Shown: piece after piece, positions 1-10,900 of the stretch
How positions within the stretch are numbered: the first letter of the stretch is position 1
Layout of the letters: each line of letters opens with the position of its first letter
Assembly (NCBI RefSeq): GCF_023101765.2
Contig: NC_064228.1
Span: 2,656,501 to 2,720,500, forward strand
Direction of reading: 5' to 3'
Source: Spodoptera frugiperda
Taxonomy: Eukaryota; Arthropoda; Insecta; Lepidoptera; Noctuidae
DNA length: 64,000 nt
The notes under the pieces: model-generated
Databases searched by the model: none
Seen by the model: only the letters and a program-made list of their open reading frames with translations
What the model was told of the DNA's origin: nothing
Position numbers and translations under genes: made by a program

Positions 1-744
1 TATCGGTAATAAAAACGATCTAATAAGACTTTTATATTTAAAAGTTGCAAAAGCAAGATGGCAACTTTCAGAAAACTACACTAGCAACTCTGTTGAACTA
101 CGCGATAATACGTATTGAGTCTTCAAATAAAAATGTTATTGATAAATAAAAGTCACTCCAATGTAACTAAGATTAGATATCAGAATACATGTCACTTTGT
201 AAAGGCACGGATAGAAATACTTTTATACTATCAACTTTAAAAAGTGAGTCACTGATGACGACAGCGTTTCAGCCAATCAGAATTTAGTATTCAACAAATG
301 CCCATATACGGACTGACGGAAACAGTCGCAAAATCGCAAATGACATTTGAAATTGCGCGCGATTTTCGTAAATAATATCTTTACAGTACGTTACTTGTGA
401 TAATAATAGATAACAACTTTGTACTTTTTGTTATTATCTTAGTCAGTGAATGACATTTGTTATTTGAGTTTTGTTTGCTTTACCATATAAGGTAGTGATG
501 TTTTATGACTGTGCAGAATAATCATCATTGAGAATTTGATAAGGTGCATGATTTTCTGATACTTAAGAGATTAGAGACAATGGGAATATTTTGTCACGCA
601 TACGTACTTACTTATTGCTCAGTATTGTCTAAATTGAAAATATGTTTTTCTGCAAATCTCTTGTCGTTTGATTGAATAGGAATATAAACATTAATATTTG
701 GGAGGTAGGTAGCAGTGTTTTCCAAAATTCATTATATAAAATTA
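1..744. other. Unassigned AT-rich sequence
   Basis: A GCCAATCAG box and a GCGCGCGATTTTCG stretch around 270-375 hint at a regulatory region, but no gene or repeat can be supported. Confidence 0.3.
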
Positions 745-930
745 AACGTGTTTTAGCTAACTTGCCACTTAGCTTGCTGTTTGTTAGTCTCGCTAAAACT
801 CGAGAACGGCTGGACCGATTTGGCGAATTTTGGTCTTAAATTATTTGTGGAAGTTCAGGGTAGGTTTAAAAGGTGAGAAAATAATTTTTTTGAGGCGAAG
901 TTTCCCGGGTCTGCTAATCAATAATAAAGA
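745..930 (+). repeat. Family F repeat (LINE tail)
   Basis: CTCGCTAAAACTCGAGAACG, GCTGGACCGATTTGGCGAAT, ending at CCCGGGTCTGCTAA. Confidence 0.55.
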
Positions 931-1371
931 TGCATAATTTTATTATATCATAGGTATGGGATATAGGGTAAATTAAAGAACAAAGAAGTTTTATAAAAAA
1001 GTATTTGAATTATTTTTTATATTTTAGGTATGTTACATAGACATTTAGATTTATTATACTCTGGAATAAAAAAAAACCATTTTAACCTGTAGCTTTAATG
1101 TGTGGAGTTGTATACAATGTATTAAACATTCGGGGTTCATAATCGACGATAATAATATAACAAAATAGACACACATTGTAATATGAATAAAAATGTTTAA
1201 GGGTAACCTACTAGGAAAACTTTAATAAAGTATTTTACAACATGACATATTTTTATTTTGTTTGTTAACAATTTAACAATAGTGTAGTATACAACTATAC
1301 ATACTACTACGTAATCTGATTATTTTAAAACATTGGACACTTATTTTAACTTTTCATATAAAATTAAAAGA

Positions 1372-1545
1372 AAATCTCTGCTAGTTTCGAGTCACAGACG
1401 ATCTCTTCATCTAGCAGTTTTCACAGTCCCTCTGTGACTCGAAACTAGAAGAGCTTTTCTTCAAACCTCACGGTTTAACTAAAAATCACTTTTTAGTTAA
1501 TTTGGTATTTCTCGCGACAGTTATTATAAAAAAATACGGTATTTA
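1372..1545. repeat. Family D repeat, two opposed copies
   Basis: CTAGTTTCGAGTCACAGACG at 1381 and CTCTGTGACTCGAAACTAGA at 1429 face each other, followed by AACTAAAAATCACTTTTTAG. Confidence 0.5.
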
Positions 1546-1606
1546 CGTCAGTTAACAAGCCAGAGCACCAAATTCTCATTCATTCTCAGACACTTCACGA
1601 AGACTA

Positions 1607-1612
1607 TTTATT
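1607..1612 (-). terminator. Candidate poly(A) signal of URB2
   Basis: AATAAA on the minus strand, 19 nt after the stop codon. This would give a very short 3'UTR. Other AATAAA-like hexamers lie further downstream, so the choice is uncertain. Confidence 0.35.
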
Positions 1613-1630
1613 TTCACAATAATGTAATAC

Positions 1631-1904
1631 TTATGAATTACCCATATACTTATGGTACCTCTTATACATAGTGTACAAATTGGTCATAGTCATTTGTCCT
1701 ACATAGCCCACTAGTCCTCGTTTCAAGAAGGACATAGCATATGTGCTATCACACGCCTGTATGAGTAGGGCTACGGAATTTTCTAGGTGTTGGCGAACCA
1801 TTTTCGTTGGTGCGTTCCTTTCTAGAGAGGTACAGAGATCCGCTACCGTGTATGCTGCTATTCTTGAAACATGCTTCTTACGCTTGCTTATTGATTGAGT
1901 CAAT
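1631..1904 (-). CDS. URB2: URB2 exon 11 (stop codon)
   Basis: Acceptor ATTTTCAG before 1904; TAA at 1633-1631. It reads from a basic KRKKH stretch to the tail YKRYHKYMGNS, the most recognisable Urb2-type C-terminus in the protein. Confidence 0.85.
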
Positions 1905-4900
1905 CTGAAAATGTATAAAAATATATTATAGTGTTTGTTTTGGTTAAACAAGTCTAGTTCTTGTTTTGAATGTGGGAGAGCCATGCTTCAGCACGAATGG
2001 GCCGGCTCGACCGGAGTGATGGCACGGCCTCACAGAAAACCAACGTGAAACAACGCTTGCGTTGTGTTTCGTTGTGCGATTAAGGTACTCACCCTTCCTA
2101 ATCTTCCCAATTCCCGATTCCCCAAGAACCCTTAAATTCCTAACCCCAAAAAGGCCGGCAACGCACTTGTAACGTCTCTGGTGTTTCAAGTGTCCATAGA
2201 CGGCGGTGATTGCTTACCATCAGGTGATCTGTCTGCTCGTTTACCGGCTTAATCCATAAAAAAACCAACAGAGTTAAGCGTGCCAGACATGTCGAGTTGT
2301 AAAAATCTGCTATAGTTTTTTTACAAATATATAATAATAACATTTCTCGGTAGTAGCACGGAGTCTGGAGTTGTGTCCAGTATATGGCAATAGGCTCACC
2401 CTATTACATGGGGCTTATAAAACAAATGGTGAAAAGTGGGTGCACATTGTATAGCGGCATTACATGCCGTAATGTGCACCTCTGCCTACCCCTTCGGGGA
2501 TAAAAAGGCGTGACGTTGTGTTGTAATCATAATTTGAACTGCCCTTATTACCTCGGAGTCAGGAAGTTCGGCGATGTCTCACCTCCGTGGCTCAGAAAGC
2601 ACATAAAACCGTTGGTACTGCACCTAACGTCTCTCCAATCTTGTCGGTCTGCCGTCTCATCGGGTTTAAAGAGTGAGGGAACAGAGAATGCAAATGTGTT
2701 TGAGCACACACTTGTACACTATAATATCTGCTACCTAGTAGGCTAGTTTATTTAGGCTGACTAGCACTAACACATAGGTGCACATCTGTCTACCCTTTCG
2801 GGGATAAAAGTTGTGTTGTGTGTTGTTGTTTTTTAATAATAATAAGTTATGAACATAGTTAAATACATACTTCTCAATAGAGTGCGCCATTTCAGCGAGT
2901 TTTTCTTCGATCCTCCTCTCTAGCTGGGCGTGTGATGTCGCTCGTTCACAGAGCGATGTAATGAGCGCTCTGTAGCACTGCATGTAGCATGGCCATCTGA
3001 AATATTGATATTTTCAGTATACTTTTTATTATTTTTTATTTTTCCCAGAGAGCAGTCGCGAGAGGCCCTATTTTCATCTTTGGTAGTTGAAAGGCCTATG
3101 CACTTTGAGTTTTAAAACATCAAATCAACTTATATGGTAGTAAATACTAATTTTTTAATAAATTCATGTTTGTAAGTCTAACTATACATTACATTTATAG
3201 TTTTTATTGCGCTTATAGGTGTATTTTTAAGTGTAGCATGGATCTTTGAACATAATATCGGCATTTAATAATAACCAAAGAATAAAATATTGCACTACGT
3301 CCTGATTTCGACGTTAATGATTCACGGTGGTTTTCCACCAAAGATGTGATATGTAGTTATGCTACGAAGACGTAATAGCTAAGCTAGCGTGACTGTTAAA
3401 AGTTAATAGAAAGATAAAGGTTTTAAATAAAAAAATAAGATAAATAAACTCATAATACAAACCTGTCTTCTAAAACCTCTTCTCTAGCCAGCAGCATATT
3501 ATTGAGTACTGCAACACATCCCTCAAACAATATGAAGAATGCCTCCCACGATATATCGAACTTCAGATTATATTTGTTACTCAGCACATAATGTATTAAG
3601 TGCTGTACTTCGAATGTGACGTCGACGAAACTGTAGTCTAGGGATATCTGAAAAGTTAAATAAGAAATACATTCATAGTTAAAGCTAATATCACGCTTTA
3701 TATTGTTTTATGGAGTATATTAACACATTAAACGCCGTGGTGGTCACCGGTGACCGACGTTAGCGGAGGATTTGCCTTCAACAGTTTTCTATTGGCAGTT
3801 AAACACTTAAAGAAGCGAAGCGCCCATAAAATAAGCACCATTGCATTTTTGAAGTTCAAAGACAAAAGTAATAAGTTATACTAAACTCTTATGACTTAAT
3901 TTAAACCACATATTTGTTATCATTTTGGCTGACAATATACGAAAAATGAGCGAAATAGGCTCAGTAGGTAAGCCAAAAAGTGCATTTTTCTTTCTCTTTG
4001 AGCTAATTTGAATACTCTTTACAAATACGGTATTATAACTACGGCATTAACAGAATTTAATACTTGATCGATTTCATTATTTTGTTTAGTTGAAAATATT
4101 TTTTTTAAAATCCCCTTTTCGTTGGAAGATTTAGTTGTATTATGCTTCTGTGGACGACTACTACTTGTAGTTTCATTCAAATCATATGACGATGAGTGAT
4201 TTCCATACTTTATACATGTAAACTAGGAAACGAAACGAACCCGAGATGACAAGTGCACAACAGCACTTGATCAACCTAAATAATATAGGTTTACCAAATT
4301 AAATTTAATATTAGTGAAATAAAGCGTACCTTTTTAGCTGCCAAAAGCAGTTCCGACAATGCATCTAAATCCAATCTCACAATTTCACAAATCTCATCAT
4401 CCACTTTAATAACTTTCACAACTAAATCTTCGGTAGAAATATCTTCATTTACTCTGGCAACACTGTCTTCATAGTCATAGTGTTGCCGCATCCAATTCCT
4501 CAAATTCTTACAAGCGCGGTGCATTAATTTTGACATGGCAACACATTTGGGGCCCACGATATTTGCTTTGAGACATTGCGACCATAGGAATTTGAAAACT
4601 TTGCGAGATTTGATCTCCGCACTGTTGTCTTTTTGTTGAGATGGTTTCTGAAAACATTGAAAATTGATTTTTATATTAGAATACAACATTATTTCTAGTT
4701 TTCCTAATTGAGAAAACAGGGGCCTTACGAGTTTGTTTTAAGTTTAACGCTGTGATTGGCCGGCTCCAATGAACCAACCAATCACACCGCCGAACGCGCT
4801 CTAGTTTTGATCTCGTGAAATTAAAGGGCGGGTCTGGGAACGGTGAGCAAGGATAGCTCGTCGCCCGACCAGAACCAGGCCCGTACGGGTGTGCGGCGCC

Positions 4901-7900
4901 GAGCGATCCACACGCGCCTTAACGATCCATCAGAACGACATATGGTACCTAGTAGGGGTGATGCTTGATCCGAAGCTGCGGACTACCTAGCGGGTTTACC
5001 GGGGCTGCGTCAGTAAGAGTCAGACAGACATTCTCTCTCACCTCGCCCAAGGCAAGAGAACTGATTGGATGATTTTCCTCTCTAAGATAGCTTAATAAAA
5101 AAACCATAATTACCTTCAAAACGACCAAATTATTGAGATCACCAACGAAATTCGTGACATAACATTCAACTGAAGACAGTTCACACAGTAACTTCAACGT
5201 AGTACCAATTTCTTCATAACTATTACCACTTAGTACTTTCTTTTCTTGTTCCAACATTAGCCGAGTTTTTATACTACGCCATATTTGAAGGAACAATTTG
5301 TCTTTTTCTTGGAAAACTGAGTGTGTTTCTAGTTTCTTCATGCGTCGTAATACTACGTTTAGTAGTTGAATTGATGAATCTATGTGTTGGGGTTTGGAAT
5401 CCGGATTTTCTGTTGTTTTTATCTGTAAATTGAATTAAAAAATGGTAATTAACAAGAAAACGTTTAGGTAACTATGGTAATCTTGTATATGTATAAAAAT
5501 GAATTGCTGTTCGTTGGTCCAACTAAAATTCGATAACGGCTGGGCCGATTTGTCTAATCTAGTCTTGAAATATTTGTGGAAGTCCAGGGAAGGTTCAAAA
5601 GGTTAGAAAAAGTAATATAGAGGCGGTACGAAATTTGCCGGGTTAGCTAGTCTTTCATATTTTGGGAAAAGAAGTTGAGAAAAGGTGCTCAAGATTCAAT
5701 AGGTATTTGACTACACCCGGAAATTGAATCGAGACCCTTATATTTAGCAGTTATTTTTTTAATGCATCATGTACCATGTTTTTGTAATTGAAATTATGTA
5801 CTTTTAGTTTGTAGTAAATAAGCATTTAATACTCACAGCATTTTGTACGAAGAACTCCAAGGCAGTTAATAAGCAGTCCAAATGTTTCACATCCTCCCCT
5901 TCCGGATTTTCGGAATACCTCGAAAGTGTCAACGAATACGCCACCATAGCGTTCAAAGTTGCCACACTACTTTCCGATTGCACAACACTATCTTCAGTGT
6001 TACCAGTATCGTTTAATGAAAAGCTACTATTACCAAAATCGATGTTTTTAAACGATTCTAGTAAAGATTTGTGCAGTTTTTCTTGTAGGTCCGCTAGTAT
6101 TGATCGGAAAGCACTTGCAGTTATAGCTTTCTTTTGCTTCACTATTGACGGAAGTATCAAACAAGTTATTTGGAACACAGGGTCGTTGAAAGCTTCTATG
6201 TCAGAAATAGATTTCTTATTCTTTTTTAAGAGCCTTTCTACTATATTTTTCACTTGGTCACTGTCAATCCGAACCTTTTTCACAGCTAATTCCAACAGGC
6301 TTTTGATTATAAGCAAAGTGTTTGGCGTTTTAATTTTTAATGTCAGTAATTCTAATAAAGAATTATCTTTGAAATTAAATATATTATCAGCTGGGAATAA
6401 TTGATACAAGTCTGGTCTCTGGGAGCTCAATTCGTAAATGCTTTGTAGAACATAATCTATGCTGCGTTTCAGTTTTTTGACAGTTGAACATTTCTTGATT
6501 GCCAGCATAACAAAAATTGCTACCAATTGGTAGTTTTCTTCTAAGTAGTAAACTGGTAATTGTTTGTAAATGTTTATCGAGTTTTTCAGTATATCTTGTG
6601 ATTCAGTATTTATAGTTATTTCATTGAAGTATTCTACTAAAGATACTTCTTTTGCATAAGAGGTGATATTGAAGTCAGCTTTGCCCAATACTTTGCTGAA
6701 AGATTCACCGTTTTCAAAGGTTTTAGCTATATTTTTAGCTGTTTCTAATACCAACATGTTTAGCAATTCTCTATTGTTTACCACTGCGTCAATTCTTAGT
6801 ACATCCAACTCTGAGTTGTCCAAGCAAAGTTTGATCAAACATTTGGCCAATGTTTTTATGTGTGATTTTTCTAAGCCAGTGAATAATGCTTTGCAGAAAT
6901 AAGTGTCTTGAAACAGTGATGGGTTGGTAGCAATTTGTTTGATCAAATGTGTCTTTGTCGAGGTTATTGTTGCGTATTCCTGGTGGTTGCTTATTGACAA
7001 CATTTGAAGGGCCAATGTTTTGGCTAATAGTAGGTTGTCCTGTAAGTAAGATTGGAAATTGTTAAATGTTGTGTTACATGACTTATTTCTCGAATATTTA
7101 TAAGGATCGAAATGCTAGAATGCTTAATGCGACGTCCTGCGTCAGCGACATAGACGCGAAGGCGATGCGGTGCGGCGCGGCGCGAAAACAACAAAATGTC
7201 AAATTCTATTGATGTGGCCTATGGGAACAATCGTACGGTGAGGCGCGGTGCGCGTGTCGCGGACGCGATCTCCGTTACATTTTTTTATTACAATGGCGGA
7301 ACAGAAATGAATCGATTCACTTGCACGTAGGACATAGTCGCCGTGTCACACGCGTCTCTTCTAAGGCGGGTCCAGACATGTATCATTTGCCCGATCCGAT
7401 CACCGTATCCGTATCGTCGACGCGTATCATGATCGCATATGTGGACGGGGAATGATACGCGTATCATGATACGCGATCTCGATACGCTGTTATGATACGG
7501 CCCGTCCCATGTCATGTCGGTTTTTGTCCGATCATCAATTGGCTGATACAGATACGGACGTGGGTCAGTCTTGACGCGTCACTCGGACCCTCGGTCGGTT
7601 GCACGTGCGCGTCATTTTCAGTCCTTGCCGTGAAGTAAAAACAATGAATTGGAACAATGAAAATGTTATTAAATTTATCGAGGCCTATAAAGAAAAGCAG
7701 GTATTATGGGACCCCAGCCACAAAAGCTATTACAACAGGAATCTGAAGCAGGAGGCCTGGTATGAACTCTCCGTTGAACTGGAGTGTCCAGTTGGCGAAT
7801 TGAAGAAATTTGATACGCGATCATGACTATTGTGAAGATACGGATACGGAGCAAATCGGAGGCGTCCAAAACTTGATACGGGGCTTGATACAAACGCAGA

Positions 7901-10900
7901 TACGGATACGGTGATCGGATACGGTGATCGGATCGGGCAAATGATACATGTCTGGACCCGCCTCTAGATTGCTCACGTAGGACGTCGCGTAAGAGTTTCA
8001 TCGCCCCAAGATTTCTAGGAGCTGAACCAATGGTCCATAGCTCGGTAGGAAATACTTTTTCTTTAAGTCTGTAGTTACTAAAAAAAAAAACTTACCAAAA
8101 ACGTAACAGCTTCATCATCCTGAATCTTCTCAGCGAGCGCCGTCCATTGCTGGCTATTCAAGCATGGTAATAACATACTAAGATCGAAAACCTCCGATGT
8201 ATCACTGCCAGGCGATATGTCTAGTTTCACGTTACTATACTTTATGTTCAACAACTTCAGTTGAGCGAAACTTTGGCATAGTTTCAGGAATGATATAACA
8301 AGCGGAGGATTCTGGAATTTAGAAATGGTTTTATAAGTATTAGGAAAATCATAATAAGTCATCATAAGTGCAATGCTTCGGCAATAATGGGCCGGCTTGA
8401 CCGGGGGATACCACGGCCTCAAAAACCGACAAGAAACGACGCGTCGTATGAGTTAAGTTACCGTATGCCCAATTATTTCTCTTACCAATCCTCGATTCCC
8501 TAACAACCCTTGAATTCCAAACACTCCAAAGGCCGCCAAAGTTCTTGTAACGCAATGGGTGTCCATGGGCGGCGGTGATTGCTTACCATCAGGTGATCAG
8601 TTTGCTCGTATACCGGCCATACCATAAAAAAGTCTCATGTCTAAATGTAGTAAAAATAGAATTATTTACTCACATAACTAAGTTTCAATACACACACTCC
8701 GAATTTAGCCAGGCACTCGGTTTCGAACTTAGAGTACAAGTTCCAGAAACCTTCAGCTATGTTCAGAGGTACAGTGTGGTCCGCCATCTTGTTCTGTTGT
8801 AGGAACGACGACAAAATGGCTGATAGTACTTCCGTTAGCGTTATTATCGATGGACCTGGAAGATAATTGGGAAATTTTCGTTAAATTATGATACCTAAGT
8901 TTTGTACAACTTCGAGCTGTATTTAAAGTATATTCTTCACGGTAAACTAAGCTTATTGTTAAACAGAAAACACAATTTAAGACTATTTATTCTATTACCC
9001 AAGCCTTCCAAATCGAAAGGCTCACTACAATATTAGTGGATTGAAATCAGTACCCTTAGTATGAGTTTGATTTACGTAAGAGTTATCGAAACAAGAGCGC
9101 GTTCGGTGCTCCGATTGGTTGTTGTATTCGAGCCGTGTATTGTTGTGTGTGCCTTTCGATTTGGGACCCTTCTAGTACAGATTCATATTCTTCAAGTGAT
9201 AGTTGGACATACAAATAGGCCATTAAAGTCTAAGGAAAAGACAGACTATGACCTAAGTTACATAGGAGAAAAAGCAGGTAAAATAAGAAGGCCTAAAAAT
9301 AATAAAATACTCACTAACAAATCCTTCTTCAAGCATCATTAAGCAATGTACTTCAAAGTCTTTCTGGAGTGACTCCAAAAGTTCTTTATTCTGTCTAAAC
9401 ATCAATTCTGAAGTCAACTTCCCATACAAAGTCACACATTCTTGTGGAAACAGATCAGACCCCGTAATTATTTTTCCCTCCATTTTCTCACATTCGACGC
9501 CATCTTGTTTTGCTTCTAGAACCTTCTGTTTCAATTCAAACTGCTCAGTGTTGCCAGCTTCCAAAATATTTTTTACCGATGGTAGAATTTGATTTAAAAA
9601 TGTTGTTCCTCTACTTAATTTGAAGAGGATTTCTAGTAAACAGTTTATTGTTTCTGTGTAAGATTCTAATAAACTTGAGCTGTTTTTCTTTGCCGTCATT
9701 ATTGGTGGTAGAATTGTGTTAATTTTCTGTTCAATTAACACAGGGTCCAGTTTTAAAGCTGTTTTGATTATTTGTAATGTAGTCTTGTCCAGTTTGCCTT
9801 CCAATTTGAGCTGCCCCATCATTACAGCTTGGAGGAAAGAAGTAAAATTCTTTTTGATCTCAACCTTAGATATTTTCTCACCAAAAGTATCAGTCAAGCG
9901 GACATTTATATCAATTTCATTGCGTAACAAAACCTCTAGCATATTTAGAAAGAGAATCCTTTTAGTTTTAGCATCATCTTCTAAAATTGGTGGCAAATTC
10001 ATGGCTGGCACGATGAAGCTCTGTTCCATATTTAAAACGTTAGCAACCATAATGTAAAAAGCAAAGATAATCTGATTTTCTTTTTGGAACGAACTGACAA
10101 AGACGTCTATGAAATTATGCAAGAACTTTGTGTCATTATCGAAGCGATTTTTTGGAAATTCAAAGAATGTGTTCATTATTTTGATGACGGACTGTATATT
10201 GTCACCTTTTTCAGCAATCAATGCTTCTAAGTTATCTTTCCTGATTAAAGTTTGTAAGAAACTGATGAAAAAGGTCCTCTTATTGATGGGAAACAAAATA
10301 TTTTGACAAACATCTATCGCAGTCTTGCGGCAATCTGTGTCAAGAAAACTGAAGATTGTCTCCAAGTTTTCACCGTTTAGCAGTTTAATGATGAATTCTA
10401 ATTTCTTTTTTGATTCTCGATAGTATTTAATGAAATTGTTTAGTATTTTCTGACTCATTTGTGTGTTGTTGTCATTTTTTAGGTGTTGTAGTAATGTGAT
10501 TGATATTGTGAGGTATTCGTCCGTTTGTAGACTCAACTGTGATACTATTTTAGGGTTTTCTAGGAATGTTGATATGTATTGTATTTCTTCTGCTTGTAAC
10601 GGGTTCCTTTGTGTAAATTCTGCTACAATCTGGAATTGTAGGTTTATTATAATTTAATTTAATTTCAATCTTCAAATTAATTCTGTCATTATTAAGATTA
10701 CAATGCAACATCATGCTTTTATCCTCAAAGGGGTAGGTAAAAGTGCGCATTACACAATTTTCTGCATTTATGTTATAATTCCCACGTAATAGGGGATGAG
10801 CCTATTGTAATATACTGGGCACAACTGAGAGAGTCCGTGCTACTAATGAGAAATTAACTTTTGACAAAGGCTCAGTACTACTTTGCTCGACCCGGGAATC

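Noticed and set aside
5997..6902. Plus-strand frames opposite URB2 exon 6, and others opposite exon 3
   Set aside because: Antisense shadows of long coding exons; the minus strand has exact splice sites and conserved family sequence.
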